Source of the DNA: Funiculus sociatus GB2-C1
GTDB lineage: Bacteria > Cyanobacteriota > Cyanobacteriia > Cyanobacteriales > FACHB-T130
Direction of reading: 5' to 3'
NCBI RefSeq assembly: GCF_039962115.1
Contig: NZ_JAMPKJ010000018.1
Location: 1-64,000 of the forward strand
Length of the DNA stretch: 64,000 nucleotides
Part shown: one piece after another, positions 28,117-37,615 of the stretch
Numbering within the stretch: the stretch's first letter is position 1
Layout of the letters: every line of letters begins with the position of its first letter
Notes under the pieces: model-generated
Told to the model about the DNA's origin: nothing
The model's database searches: none
Seen by the model: only the letters and a program-made list of their open reading frames with translations
Translations under genes and position numbers: made by a program

Positions 28117-28323
28117 TTACCAAGGCGAATTGCAAATTGCATCCCCATCTGGAGAGTATGGATCAACACGACATTGCAGTTCGCGGATAGTCATCCTCAA
28201 ACTAGAGTTTTCTGCTTCCAGGTAATTTACTTGAGCTTCAAGCTCTTCAATCTGATTCATACAGCAGTATAGCTGGGTAACTACATCAAGTTCTTGTTGT
28301 GGAAGCAGCAAGATATAAATCAT
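28117..28323 (-). CDS. Small coiled-coil hypothetical protein
   Basis: The central segment QIEELEAQVNYLEAENSSLR is a clear heptad coiled coil. The ends are unremarkable (QCRVDPYSPDGDA). A gaggtgg ribosome-binding site precedes ATG 28323; a longer ORF from 28365 has none. No family recognised. Confidence 0.45.
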   Translation of the reverse strand: MIYILLLPQQELDVVTQLYCCMNQIEELEAQVNYLEAENSSLRMTIRELQCRVDPYSPDGDAICNSPW

Positions 28324-28419
28324 GAAAAAGTCCACCTCAGTAAGGTTTAGGGCTGACTTTTCCAAAATAGGTTTTCTTTCCTGGCGGTAGATGAAACTTG
28401 ATCCTGATGTGAACTTTTG

Positions 28420-29277
28420 TTAAATTTCGGGGTAGACTCCACCCTTTTTAGAAGCGTAAACCACTTTCCCTTTTTTCCATTGAAATCCACGAAGTTCGCG
28501 GCTAGCAGTGGTGGCTAACTTTAAGCAATTGCTTAAGGATTGCTTAAAGTTAATTAATTTATTCTTTAATAATGGAGCATTAACTGCTGCTAATTCGCCT
28601 ACAAAGAGAGTCATATCTAGCCATGAAAAATCAAGATTGTGTCTACCAAGCTTGCTTATTAACTTTTGGGATTTTACCGAATTGAAGTGAGAATTAATTT
28701 CATCATAAGTTTCTTCTTCCAAAATTTTGCTTAATTGCTTAGTTGCTTCTCTCCATTTTTTAGTGGTAACAACGTAGTAGTCTTTCCGACACCATAAGAA
28801 TCTACCGTCTATTTCTTCTACTAAAGTTTCTTTAAATAGCTCATAGGCAGATTTAAAAGGATACTCTTGACGAGAAAACAATTTAATATTTCTATGCCAT
28901 AGCTGAATCACTGTTTTAGGCTGTGATTCAGCAAAGCTTAAAAGATGTTGCGGCTCAGAATTTCCTTTTCTAACATACTTTTCAACCGATTCGATAAACT
29001 CCCACTGAGCTTTGTAACGATTGGCTGTCAAATTTATCAAATCGTGATTATGTTGTGAAATTTCTTTTCTATCTCTAGCCTCAGCAATGGGATCGCCCTG
29101 TTTGGTGATAAATTTTGCTTTCCAGCATTCAGCAATTAGGAGCTGGGTATTTCTTGATTCATGCCATTCACTAAGTTGGTCATCTGTCATCAGATCGGGC
29201 TGTAGCAGGTAATCGCTGGGCAAACTAGCGATAAGTTGGGCGATTTGCTCCAACATTTCATTCTCTTTTAAGCTCAT
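28420..29277 (-). CDS. Orphan hypothetical protein, 285 aa
   Basis: Mostly helical and charged, without signal peptide or TM helix. Tryptophan-rich patches appear in the middle (VIQLWHRNIKLFSRQEY, FLWCRKDYYVVTTKKW). The basic C-terminus ends in WKKGKVVYASKKGG. I do not recognise a family. ATG 29277 has ggag eight bases upstream. Low G+C relative to neighbours and position next to decayed DNA suggest acquired material. Confidence 0.6.
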   Translation of the reverse strand: MSLKENEMLEQIAQLIASLPSDYLLQPDLMTDDQLSEWHESRNTQLLIAECWKAKFITKQGDPIAEARDRKEISQHNHDLINLTANRYKAQWEFIESVEKYVRKGNSEPQHLLSFAESQPKTVIQLWHRNIKLFSRQEYPFKSAYELFKETLVEEIDGRFLWCRKDYYVVTTKKWREATKQLSKILEEETYDEINSHFNSVKSQKLISKLGRHNLDFSWLDMTLFVGELAAVNAPLLKNKLINFKQSLSNCLKLATTASRELRGFQWKKGKVVYASKKGGVYPEI

Positions 29278-29485
29278 TGTCAAACTCCAGGCTATTTAGG
29301 AAAGTCAAGCCACTCACATATAACGTATTAGAGGCAGTTGTGGCGAGCGCTCATTTTAAATAATTGTATTTGCTTCAAAAACCTATACGGCTCTAACCCA
29401 ATCAGGCCGTTTATACCAGTTTTGGTGATGGAAATCGTAGGAAAGATTTAAGTTACTGGCGCTGAATATCCGTTCTGGTCGATAG

Positions 29486-29683
29486 TTGGGGGGACAAGAG
29501 GTAAAGCTTAACAGTTGGGATGGCAAATCGTGAAACTCTTTAGGCAAACCCGGTTCTCCGAATTTTCACTGGGTAAATCGTACATTGTTGGTAGAGTTTC
29601 CCTTGGAGCAAGAGGCGGATTGGTTTGCTCAACGGGGTACTTTAGCCGAAAAATTGAGAGCATTACTAACAATCGTTAAGTAG
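29486..29683 (+). pseudogene. Unrecognised ORF remnant
   Basis: One frame reads GGQEVKLNSWDGKS, a stop, then a clean run ending in FPLEQEADWFAQRGTLAEKL and RALLTIVK before TAG. The amphipathic, codon-like end looks like the C-terminus of a former protein, but I cannot name the family. Confidence 0.35.
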
Positions 29684-29740
29684 AGCCTACTGTTTTTACT
29701 GTATCGGGTCATCGCACAAGCCTATAGAAGTCATGCCAGC

Positions 29741-29787
29741 GGTAGTCTAGATGAGGTGACTTTATTTGCTGTATTCAGGCGATCGCT
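29741..29787 (+). repeat. 47-bp direct repeat, copy 1
   Basis: Begins ggtagtctagatgaggtgac and ends ggcgatcgct. Identical to 29924-29970 except for one base (gtattc versus gtgttc). About 14 further bases to the left are also similar between copies. Confidence 0.9.
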
Positions 29788-29923
29788 CTGTCAATTATGC
29801 TGTCACTGCCAGACCTAAATCAGCGATGACTGCCTCGCTTCCAGCATCAGGGAGAATTCATATTACTTAACTTATATTGAGAGCGTTGGCATCAAATTCC
29901 AGGCTTATTACAGTCACGCCTGA

Positions 29924-29970
29924 GGTAGTCTAGATGAGGTGACTTTATTTGCTGTGTTCAGGCGATCGCT
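29924..29970 (+). repeat. 47-bp direct repeat, copy 2, abutting hemC
   Basis: The second copy lies 183 bases from the first and ends three bases before the hemC ATG, so it supplies the whole proximal leader, including a possible ribosome-binding site (gaggtgac). Confidence 0.9.
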
Positions 29971-29972
29971 AT

Positions 29973-30944
29973 ATGTCCCCTACAGTTTCCAGTCCTACCC
30001 GTACCATCCGCATCGGTTCTCGTAAAAGCCAACTCGCACTCGTCCAGACTTACTGGGTGCAAGCACAACTCCAGAAACACTTTCCAGATTGCACCTTTGA
30101 AGTCCACACAATGGCGACTCAAGGTGACAAAATTCTAGATGTTGCCTTAGCCAAGATTGGTGATAAGGGACTATTTACCAAAGAACTCGAAGTGGGAATG
30201 CTCAACCACGAGACAGACTTTGCGGTACATTCCCTGAAAGATTTGCCTACCAACTTGCCAGAAGGGTTGGTTTTAGGATGCGTCAGCGAACGGGAAAATC
30301 CGGCTGATGCCCTCGTGGTGCATGAAAAGCACAAAGATAAGCAACTCGACACCCTGCCTGAAGGTGCTGTAGTGGGAACATCTTCCCTACGGCGGCTGGC
30401 ACAGCTGCGCCACCACTATCCTCACCTATCGTTTAAAGATATCCGGGGCAACCTGAATACTAGGTTGGCAAAACTGGATACTGGCGAGTACGACGCAATT
30501 ATTTTAGCTGTGGCTGGGTTGCAACGGCTGGATATGAGCGATCGCATCCATCAAGTCATACCTGCTGAAATTTCTCTTCACGCCGTTGGACAAGGCGCTT
30601 TAGGCATTGAATGCCGCGAGGGTGACACCGAAATTCTGGATCTACTCAAAGCACTAGAGCATAAACCCACTGCTCAACGCTGCTACGCTGAAAGAGCCTT
30701 TCTCCGGACATTAGAGGGCGGTTGTCAAGTACCAATCGGGGTTAATACTCAGATTGACGGCGATACGCTCACCTTAACGGGGATGGTTGCCAGCCTGGAC
30801 GGCAAGCGAATGATTAAAGATACCCTTAGCGGTGCTGCTAGCGATGCCGAACAACTAGGGATTCAACTTGCCCATCTGTTACGGGAACAGGGAGCTTCTG
30901 CAATTTTAGAAGAGATTTTTACTGAAGTTGGGCGCGGTCATTAA
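29973..30944 (+). CDS. hemC: Hydroxymethylbilane synthase (porphobilinogen deaminase)
   Basis: Polymerises four porphobilinogens to hydroxymethylbilane in heme and chlorophyll synthesis. [19 protein letters not shown] at the N-terminus, [52 protein letters not shown] and the cofactor-binding Cys251 in [10 protein letters not shown] are all present. ATG 29973 gives the usual N-terminus; an upstream TTG within the direct repeat is open but unlikely. glgA follows on the same strand after 91 bases. Confidence 0.96.
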   Translation: MSPTVSSPTRTIRIGSRKSQLALVQTYWVQAQLQKHFPDCTFEVHTMATQGDKILDVALAKIGDKGLFTKELEVGMLNHETDFAVHSLKDLPTNLPEGLVLGCVSERENPADALVVHEKHKDKQLDTLPEGAVVGTSSLRRLAQLRHHYPHLSFKDIRGNLNTRLAKLDTGEYDAIILAVAGLQRLDMSDRIHQVIPAEISLHAVGQGALGIECREGDTEILDLLKALEHKPTAQRCYAERAFLRTLEGGCQVPIGVNTQIDGDTLTLTGMVASLDGKRMIKDTLSGAASDAEQLGIQLAHLLREQGASAILEEIFTEVGRGH

Positions 30945-31035
30945 TCCAAAATCCCAAATCAAAGATCCAAAATTGGGTAGCCGATCCCCAGACTCGGTAT
31001 GATGTAACAAAATATTTCAGGAAACGCGAGCAATC

Positions 31036-32457
31036 ATGCGAATTCTGTTTGTTGCAGCTGAAGCAGCCCCCATCGCCAAAGTTGGTGGGATGGGCGATGT
31101 AGTTGGTGCCTTACCAAAAATTCTGCGAAAAATGGGGCATGATGTGCGAATATTCATGCCCTACTACGGTATGTTGCCCGACAAAATGGAGATCCCCAAA
31201 GATCCTATCTGGTCGGGTTCTGCCATGTTCCAGTCTTTCGACGTTTACGAAAGCGTTCTGCCTGGAACCGATGTGCCGCTTTATCTATTTGGCCATCCTG
31301 CCTTCCTGCCCCGCCGCATTTATTCTGGGGAAGATGAAGACTGGCGGTTCACCCTGTTTGCCAACGGTGCAGCAGAGTTTTGCTGGAACTATTGGAAACC
31401 GCAAATTATCCATTGCCACGATTGGCACACTGGCATGATTCCAGTGTGGATGCACCAAGATCCCGATATCACCAGTGTCTTCACCATTCACAACTTGGCT
31501 TATCAAGGGCCGTGGCGCTGGTATTTAGAAAAAATTACCTGGTGTCCCTGGTATATGCAGGGTCACAACACGATGGCAGCAGCGGTGCAGTTTGCTAACA
31601 AGGTGAACACCGTTTCTCCCACCTATGCCCAGCAGATCCAAACTGCGGCGTATGGCGAAACTTTGGAAGGCTTACTGTCTTTCATCAGTGGTAAGTTATC
31701 CGGCATTGTCAACGGCATCGACACCGAGGTTTATGACCCCGCCACTGATAAATACATCGCACAGACTTTCACCATCGATACCCTTGACAAACGCCAAGCT
31801 AACAAGATTGCACTGCAAGAAGAAGTCGGCTTAGAAGTTAACAAAAATGCCTTTTTAATTGGCATGGTAACGCGACTGGTGGAGCAGAAGGGCATCGATC
31901 TGGTGATTCAGATGCTCGATCGGTTCATGTCGTATACTGACGCTCAGTTTGTGCTGCTGGGTACGGGCGATCGCTACTATGAAACCCAAATGTGGCAGAT
32001 GGCATCTCGTTTCCCAGGTCGCATGGCAAACTACTTACTCTATAACGATGCCCTCGCGCGACGCATCTACGCTGGCTCAGATGCCTTCCTGATGCCCAGC
32101 CGCTTCGAGCCTTGCGGCATTAGCCAAATGTTATCTATGCGTTACGGTTGCGTACCGATTGTGCGGCGCACTGGTGGCTTAGTCGATACGGTTTCATTCC
32201 ACGACCCAATGCAACACGCTGGCACTGGTTACTGCTTCGATCGCTACGAACCCCTAGACCTCTATACCTGCATGGTACGAGCTTGGGAAGGCTTCCGCTT
32301 CAAACCTCAGTGGCAGGAGTTGCAGAAGCGGGGAATGCAGATGGACTTCAGTTGGGATACGTCCGCCAAGGAGTATGTCAAACTATACAACTCCATGTAC
32401 GGCATCACCGAGGAGCCATCGGGCTCGCAGAAACAGCCTGAGTTAGTAAATACGTAG
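31036..32457 (+). CDS. glgA: Glycogen synthase (ADP-glucose type)
   Basis: GT5 enzyme that extends alpha-1,4-glucan from ADP-glucose. [20 protein letters not shown] carries the KVGGMGDV motif; also [48 protein letters not shown] and [19 protein letters not shown]. 473 residues is normal. A strong terminator follows. A relic of this gene's 3' end occurs 2.2 kb downstream at 34590-34660. Confidence 0.96.
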   Translation: MRILFVAAEAAPIAKVGGMGDVVGALPKILRKMGHDVRIFMPYYGMLPDKMEIPKDPIWSGSAMFQSFDVYESVLPGTDVPLYLFGHPAFLPRRIYSGEDEDWRFTLFANGAAEFCWNYWKPQIIHCHDWHTGMIPVWMHQDPDITSVFTIHNLAYQGPWRWYLEKITWCPWYMQGHNTMAAAVQFANKVNTVSPTYAQQIQTAAYGETLEGLLSFISGKLSGIVNGIDTEVYDPATDKYIAQTFTIDTLDKRQANKIALQEEVGLEVNKNAFLIGMVTRLVEQKGIDLVIQMLDRFMSYTDAQFVLLGTGDRYYETQMWQMASRFPGRMANYLLYNDALARRIYAGSDAFLMPSRFEPCGISQMLSMRYGCVPIVRRTGGLVDTVSFHDPMQHAGTGYCFDRYEPLDLYTCMVRAWEGFRFKPQWQELQKRGMQMDFSWDTSAKEYVKLYNSMYGITEEPSGSQKQPELVNT

Positions 32458-32480
32458 TCACCAAAAGCACGCATGATAAA

Positions 32481-32505
32481 AACCCCCTACTCTAGGGGGT
32501 TTTTT
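32481..32505 (+). terminator. Rho-independent terminator after glgA
   Basis: aacccccta pairs with tagggggtt across a 3-base loop, followed by a run of Ts. It lies 23 bases after the glgA stop. Confidence 0.92.
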
Positions 32506-33021
32506 GTTGGGAATGTAGCGATCGCGATCCCCAACCCTGTCAAAGTGGGTGACAAAGCCTTGAAAACCTTGCGAGCGCATAGGATGCACTCTTTGTCACA
32601 GTAACGCACCAGCCCGAAAATCCAGCCATAAGCTAAGGTTATCCCTCATAATTCTTGATTTAGGGGCAATAAAAAGCGCTACAAGCACCATACTTTTTGG
32701 GGTTACAGCTGGTTCGAGCTGGACAGCGATCGCTTATATATATTATTTATATGAACTACAGTTTACGCACTCTTGCTTAGATTCTGTGTAACATTTTTTC
32801 AAACGCAAGCGGTGACTACAGAAACAGCCTAAAAATAAAGCCAGTTTTTATTGAAATTCATCGTTTCTTCCGAAAGTATGACAGTAGAATCGCGGATCTC
32901 AATAGGTATTAACTACAGCTAGGATTTAGCAGACCGATTTTATGAAGTTCTTATGAAGCTTCATAAAACCGCCCAGCAGAGTCATGTCTAGCTTTCTTGT
33001 TCTTTTCCGAAGAGGAAAAAA
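32506..33021. other. Leader region of the first beta-helix gene
   Basis: About 515 bases without an ORF. The last ~170 bases are closely similar to the region before the second beta-helix gene, and even earlier parts align loosely (ctacagttt and following), so this is part of a duplicated unit. Confidence 0.6.
32941..32965. promoter_or_regulatory. Palindromic element before beta-helix gene 1
   Basis: tatgaag (32941-32947) is followed by the perfect 14-base palindrome tatgaagcttcata (32952-32965). The same arrangement precedes the second copy. Preservation in a leader that otherwise differs suggests an operator or hairpin with a role. Confidence 0.5.
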
Positions 33022-34395
33022 ATGTCTAAAATACAGTCTTCTGGATCGCGACTGCTGTTGATTCTTGCCGCCCCCGTTATTAGCCTCGGACTTGCAAAAC
33101 CAGGACTAGCTATAACCACCTACTACGTTGCAACCAATGGTAGTGATAGCAATTCTGGGAGCCAAAACAGTCCATTTGCCACCATCACCCACGCAGCTAC
33201 CAAGGCAGACCCAGGCGATACGGTATATGTCCGAGGAGGCACCTACAGGTTTTCTCAAGAACAATACATCGGCAGCGTCGGCACCTCCAGCAATCCGATA
33301 AGCTACCAATCTTATCCAGGGGAGAAAGTAATCCTAGATGGCTCTCGAACACCAAGCAACACCAACATAGTGAACGTAGCTGGCAGCCATAACATCTTCA
33401 AGGGCTTTGAACTAGACAACGCTAAATTTGTCGGAATTGTCTCCTGGGGTGGCAAGAATATCCAAATCCTCAACAACGTCATTCAGGACTCTCACCGGAA
33501 CGCTATCTTTGTCGGTTACGACAAAAATATGACCACCGCCTCAAACATCCAGATCAAAAACAACACCGTATACTCAAATTGCCTAGTTAATAAGAGCCGT
33601 AACACAGATGGTGGATGGCCGCAAGCTATCGGCAGCAGTATGGCGAGTAACATAACCATCAGCAATAACCATGTGTATGAGAACTATGGTGAGGGAATCG
33701 GCATTGTTCTCACCGACGGCGGTGTTGCCTCTGGTAATAAGGTGCATGACAACTACAGCGTGAATCTGTACCTGGATAACGCCACTGATATCACAGTAGA
33801 GCGAAACCTCATTTACACCACCAACAATACGGAATTTTACCGTTACGGTAAACCAGCTAGCGGGATTCAGGCAGCTAATGAACCTTATGGATCTTCCAAT
33901 CCAGTCAAGGACATCACAATCCGCAACAATATTGTCATCGGGGGCATTACAGGCTTCGCTTACTATTCAAGCTATGGCAACGGCGGGGGCATGAAAAACT
34001 TTGTCATTGCCAACAACACGTTTTACAAAGCGGGGCGAGCCATGCTTCTCATCGAAGATGATAAAGGGCATAAGAGTAATCTAATTGCCAACAACATTTT
34101 CTACCAAACTGGCGATGGCGAGATGACGGAAATGTCAGACAAAACTAAATCGACATTTCAGAATAATGCTTGGTTCGGTGGCAGTGCGGGTGTTGCTGCG
34201 GGTAGCGGCGACGTGAACGCAAACCCGATGTTACTAAATCTGGGTTCTCTGGTGGCAAGTGACTACCAGTTAAAAGTCGGTTCGCCATTAATTGAGGCTG
34301 GTACTAAGCTTAGTGAAGTCCCTAATGATTATGCGGGATCGAGCCGACCCCTAGGGCAAAAGCATGACATTGGGGCTTACGAATTTTTTAAGTAG
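33022..34395 (+). CDS. Secreted right-handed beta-helix protein, copy 1
   Basis: 457 residues. Signal peptide about 1-30 (LLLILAAPVISLGLAKPGLA). The DUF1565-like start TTYYVATNGSDSNSGSQNSP with DPGDTVYVRGGTY is typical of secreted polysaccharide-active or surface beta-helix proteins. The middle is a series of parallel beta-helix (PbH1) turns such as NIQILNNVIQDSHRNAIFVG and NITISNNHVYENYGEGIG. The end, SPLIEAGTKLSEVPNDYAG plus DIGAYEF, is a 'choice-of-anchor Q' type terminus. May bind or cleave a glycan; no catalytic residues can be assigned. Ribosome-binding site gaagaggaa. Its tandem paralogue is at 35123-36496. Confidence 0.9.
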   Translation: MSKIQSSGSRLLLILAAPVISLGLAKPGLAITTYYVATNGSDSNSGSQNSPFATITHAATKADPGDTVYVRGGTYRFSQEQYIGSVGTSSNPISYQSYPGEKVILDGSRTPSNTNIVNVAGSHNIFKGFELDNAKFVGIVSWGGKNIQILNNVIQDSHRNAIFVGYDKNMTTASNIQIKNNTVYSNCLVNKSRNTDGGWPQAIGSSMASNITISNNHVYENYGEGIGIVLTDGGVASGNKVHDNYSVNLYLDNATDITVERNLIYTTNNTEFYRYGKPASGIQAANEPYGSSNPVKDITIRNNIVIGGITGFAYYSSYGNGGGMKNFVIANNTFYKAGRAMLLIEDDKGHKSNLIANNIFYQTGDGEMTEMSDKTKSTFQNNAWFGGSAGVAAGSGDVNANPMLLNLGSLVASDYQLKVGSPLIEAGTKLSEVPNDYAGSSRPLGQKHDIGAYEFFK

Positions 34396-34405
34396 ACAAG
34401 AATAA

Positions 34406-34505
34406 TTTTTTAATGCAAACGATGCAGAAGTAATCGCTCTCAATGTGCAAAAAGATTTCTCTGCATATTCAGAAGGTTTACGAAAGCGCTCTTTGCATTA
34501 AAAAA
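34406..34505. repeat. 14-bp inverted repeat 72 bp apart after beta-helix gene 1
   Basis: ttttttaatgcaaa (34406-34419) and tttgcattaaaaaa (34492-34505) are exact reverse complements. A related sequence follows the second copy (taacgcagaggatgcagaag), which shows that the duplication includes the 3' flank. Confidence 0.7.
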
Positions 34506-34589
34506 TCCGGCTGGGGAGTGGAGTCAGGTAGCTTTTTATCTACTCCTAAAAACTTGTGCTGCTAGAAGCGATCGCTACTACAAAAGCTG

Positions 34590-34660
34590 GAATAAGTCCG
34601 CCAAGGAGTGCATCGAACTATACAACTCCCATTAGGCATCAGCGAGGGGCCACAGAAGGT
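34590..34660 (+). pseudogene. Relic of the glgA 3' end
   Basis: aagtccgccaaggagtgcat and the following actatacaactcc match the glgA end (gtccgccaaggagtatgtc, actatacaactcc), and translate as KSAKECIELYNS against [12 protein letters not shown]. The frame then stops. It marks the left part of a duplicated segment that ran from the glgA end through the beta-helix gene. Confidence 0.8.
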
Positions 34661-35122
34661 TTTAAAATCTTGCGATCGCTGAGAATCCTCTTTTTGTGAG
34701 TTTTATGCACCCGAAAAGTGACTTCACCATGATTTGAACCAATTGTCAATAGTTGGCAATTTGGTAAAAATAACGAGTGCTAAAACGCTTAAATTCTCTG
34801 GGATTACACCTTGATAGGGGTGAAGCTGCGATCGCTTACCTGCGTTTTTTATCGCCTACAGTTTGAGGCATCTTTGTCAACTTCTAAGAAATTATTTTTC
34901 TAATGTAAGTTGCAACTACAAAAAGACACTGGGAATCAAAGCGAGTTTGTACTGAAGTTCATCATTTCTTTAAAAAGCATGACCGTGAAATTGCGGATCT
35001 CAAGCGCTATTAATGACAGCTAGGATTTAGCAAATCGGTTTTATGAAGTTCTTATGAAGCTTCATAAACACGCACAGCAGATTCATGTCTAGCTTTCTTG
35101 TTGTTTTCCGAAAAGGAAAAAA
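34661..35122. other. Leader region of the second beta-helix gene
   Basis: About 460 bases without an ORF. The last ~170 bases match the leader of copy 1. No independent terminator was recognised. Confidence 0.55.
35042..35066. promoter_or_regulatory. Palindromic element before beta-helix gene 2
   Basis: tatgaag (35042-35048) then tatgaagcttcata (35053-35066), in the same arrangement and at the same distance from the start codon (about 57 bases) as in copy 1. Confidence 0.5.
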
Positions 35123-36496
35123 ATGTCTCAAATTAAGTCTTCTGGATCGCGTCTGCTGTTAACTCTTACTGTCTCCATTGTTAGTCTCGGACTTGCAAAA
35201 CCAGGACTAGCTATTACCACCTACTACGTTGCAACCAATGGTAGTAATAATAATCTTGGAAGTCAGAACAGCCCCTTTGCCACCATCACCCACGCAGCTA
35301 CCAAGGCAAAGCCAGGCGACACAGTATATGTTCGGGGAGGCACCTACACTTTTTCTAACGAACAATACATCGGCAGCATCGGCACCTCCAGTGCGCCAAT
35401 TAGTTACCAATCCTATCCAGGTGAGAAAGCAATCTTAGATAGCACTCGAACTCCAAGCAACAGCAACCTGGTGAATGTAGCTGGCACATACAACATTTTT
35501 AAAGGCTTTGAACTCAAAAACGCCAAATCTATAGGCATTGTGTCATGGGGTGGAAAGAACATCCAAATTCTCAACAACGTCATTTACAACTCCTACAAAA
35601 ACGGTATTTTTGTCGGTTTCGACAGAGATATGACCACAGCATCAAACATCCGGATCATTGGCAACACCGTTTACTCAAATTGCCTGGTAAATAAAAGCCG
35701 CAACCTTACTGGTGGATGGCCCCAAGGGATAGGCAGCACTATGGCAAGCAACATAACCATCAGCAACAACCACGTGTATCAGAACTATGGCGAGGGAATC
35801 GACTTTGTTCTCACCAACGGCGGTGTTGCCTCTGGTAATAATGTACATGACAACTACAGTGTGAATCTGTACCTGGACAACGCCAGCAACATTACAGTAG
35901 AACGCAATCGTATTTACACCACCAACAACACAAATTTCTTCCGAGACGGTAAACCTGCCAGTGGTATTCAAGCAGCTAATGAATACTATGGATTTTCCAA
36001 CCCGATCAACAACATCAAAATCCGCAACAACATTGTCATTGGGGGGAATACAGGCTTTGCCTATTTTTCAAATTATGGGAGAGGCGGAGGCTTGAAAAAC
36101 TTTGTCATTGCTAACAACACATTTTACAAAGCAACACGAGCTATTCTCCTAATCCATAATGATTCTGGGCATACAAATAACCTAATTGCCAACAACATTT
36201 TCTATCAAACTGGCGGCGTTGCGATGACAGAAATTCCAGCCAAAACTGGATTAGCATTTCGGAATAATGCTTGGTACGGTGGTAGTGCTGGTATTGCTGG
36301 GGGTACTGGCGATATCACCGCGAATCCGCTGCTTGTTAATCTGGGAACTACGGTAGCAACTGACTACAAGCTGAAGCTTGGTTCACCAGCAATTGAAGCG
36401 GGTACTACGCTTACTCAAGTCACCAATGATTATGCAGGATCGAGCCGACCTCTAGGGCTGAAGTATGACATTGGGGCTTACGAATTTTTCAAGTAG
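35123..36496 (+). CDS. Secreted right-handed beta-helix protein, copy 2
   Basis: The same 457-residue length and domain order as copy 1: signal peptide, TTYYVATNGSNNNLGSQNSP, PbH1 turns (NIQILNNVIYNSYKNGIFVG) and a 'choice-of-anchor Q'-like end (SPAIEAGTTLTQVTNDYAG). The two differ by scattered substitutions and no frameshift, so both seem to be under selection. Differences cluster in exposed turns (for example EGIGIVLTDGG versus EGIDFVLTNGG), which could mean altered ligand binding. Ribosome-binding site gaaaaggaa. Confidence 0.9.
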   Translation: MSQIKSSGSRLLLTLTVSIVSLGLAKPGLAITTYYVATNGSNNNLGSQNSPFATITHAATKAKPGDTVYVRGGTYTFSNEQYIGSIGTSSAPISYQSYPGEKAILDSTRTPSNSNLVNVAGTYNIFKGFELKNAKSIGIVSWGGKNIQILNNVIYNSYKNGIFVGFDRDMTTASNIRIIGNTVYSNCLVNKSRNLTGGWPQGIGSTMASNITISNNHVYQNYGEGIDFVLTNGGVASGNNVHDNYSVNLYLDNASNITVERNRIYTTNNTNFFRDGKPASGIQAANEYYGFSNPINNIKIRNNIVIGGNTGFAYFSNYGRGGGLKNFVIANNTFYKATRAILLIHNDSGHTNNLIANNIFYQTGGVAMTEIPAKTGLAFRNNAWYGGSAGIAGGTGDITANPLLVNLGTTVATDYKLKLGSPAIEAGTTLTQVTNDYAGSSRPLGLKYDIGAYEFFK

Positions 36497-36748
36497 AAAA
36501 GAGCGTCTTAACGCAGAGGATGCAGAAGTAATTGCAAAGGACAAAAGAGTAACTATAACTCTTTGCATACCTTTGCACTTCCTGCGCGGATATTTGCATT
36601 AAAACAATTCCCTGTATTGGGATTCTGCGAAATAGAAATTTATTTCTTCTGGCAGATTTATTGGGCAATTTCCGGTAAATATTAACCAAGTTAGAAAGGT
36701 TAATTAGACTGTTGTTTGCCGTCGAGAAACCGTTAACTATTTCTAGGC

Positions 36749-37543
36749 ATGAAAAAACAAAGAGTTTTCCTTATTCTGCTTTTTTCTCTGTTTTTAGCCG
36801 TTTCCATATTTAGTGGAACAGTTTCGGCAAAGGGTTCAAAAACCAGAAGCGTTCGCAACATTCCCGGCTGGACTATGACATTTAACGATGAGTTCAACTC
36901 CGGTACCCTCGATAAATCAAAATACGTCCGATACTGGGGTAAACCAAGTACAGGAGGGGCGGTTTCGTGGTGGAATGGAGACTCAGCACTCATCGTACAA
37001 GACGGATATTTGCGCCTCAAAATTGCCAAAGAAAACGTAACCAAAAATGGAATTCTGTATCCTTACACTGCTGGGGGTTTTACCCAACTAACAGCACAAA
37101 CCTACGGACGTTGGGTAGTCAGGGCGCGTATGCCTCAAGGTGCAGGCACTCAAGGCTACATTTCTCTGTGGCGGAAGGACTTTAAATGGCCCCCAGAAAT
37201 CGACTTTGCTGAAGTCAGGGGAAGCTTGCCAAACGAAAACATCTTTACGCAGCATTATTCAGCATCAGGTAAACACAAGACTGAAGTTTCTAAGCTTTAT
37301 GAATCAGACTACACCAACAAGTTTCACGAGTACACGGTGATTTGGGAACCCGGAAAATTGACATGGCTTGTCGATGGTGTGCAAAAGTTTACTACCACAC
37401 AAAAGTTTCCGGCTTTTCCAATGGTGCTGTCAGTGGGGGATCTTGTCGGTGACTGCGGCAGCTTTTCAGGATGTCCTCAAACAACGAATGTGTTCCCGAC
37501 TTACTTGGATATTGACTATATCCGCATCTATAAAAAGGCGTGA
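36749..37543 (+). CDS. Secreted GH16-family glycoside hydrolase
   Basis: Signal peptide 1-27 (ILLFSLFLAVSIFSGTVSA). The catalytic domain begins GWTMTFNDEFNSGTLDKSK. The active-site motif E-I-D-F-A-E gives nucleophile Glu150, Asp152 and acid/base Glu155; then HEYTVIWEPGKLTWLVDGV and the ending YLDIDYIRIYKKA are typical. The family cleaves beta-1,3 and beta-1,3-1,4 glucans, agar, carrageenan or xyloglucan; which one cannot be told. It lies directly after the beta-helix pair, so a shared extracellular glycan target is plausible. Confidence 0.92.
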   Translation: MKKQRVFLILLFSLFLAVSIFSGTVSAKGSKTRSVRNIPGWTMTFNDEFNSGTLDKSKYVRYWGKPSTGGAVSWWNGDSALIVQDGYLRLKIAKENVTKNGILYPYTAGGFTQLTAQTYGRWVVRARMPQGAGTQGYISLWRKDFKWPPEIDFAEVRGSLPNENIFTQHYSASGKHKTEVSKLYESDYTNKFHEYTVIWEPGKLTWLVDGVQKFTTTQKFPAFPMVLSVGDLVGDCGSFSGCPQTTNVFPTYLDIDYIRIYKKA

Positions 37544-37615
37544 GATGCTTCTTAGGTGTGTGGGATTGGTAATGGGTAATGGGTAATAGGTAAAGTAGCT
37601 CTGAATACCCATTAC

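Larger units (their letters stand above)
29278..29972. other. Decayed intergenic stretch before hemC
   Basis: About 695 bases with no intact gene. It holds a broken ORF (29486-29683) and two copies of a 47-base direct repeat, the second running up to the hemC start codon. Frames between have many stops. Confidence 0.6.

Noticed and set aside
29741-29970. Possible CRISPR or att sites from the 47-bp direct repeat
   Set aside because: Only two copies, a 136-base gap, no cas or integrase gene nearby.
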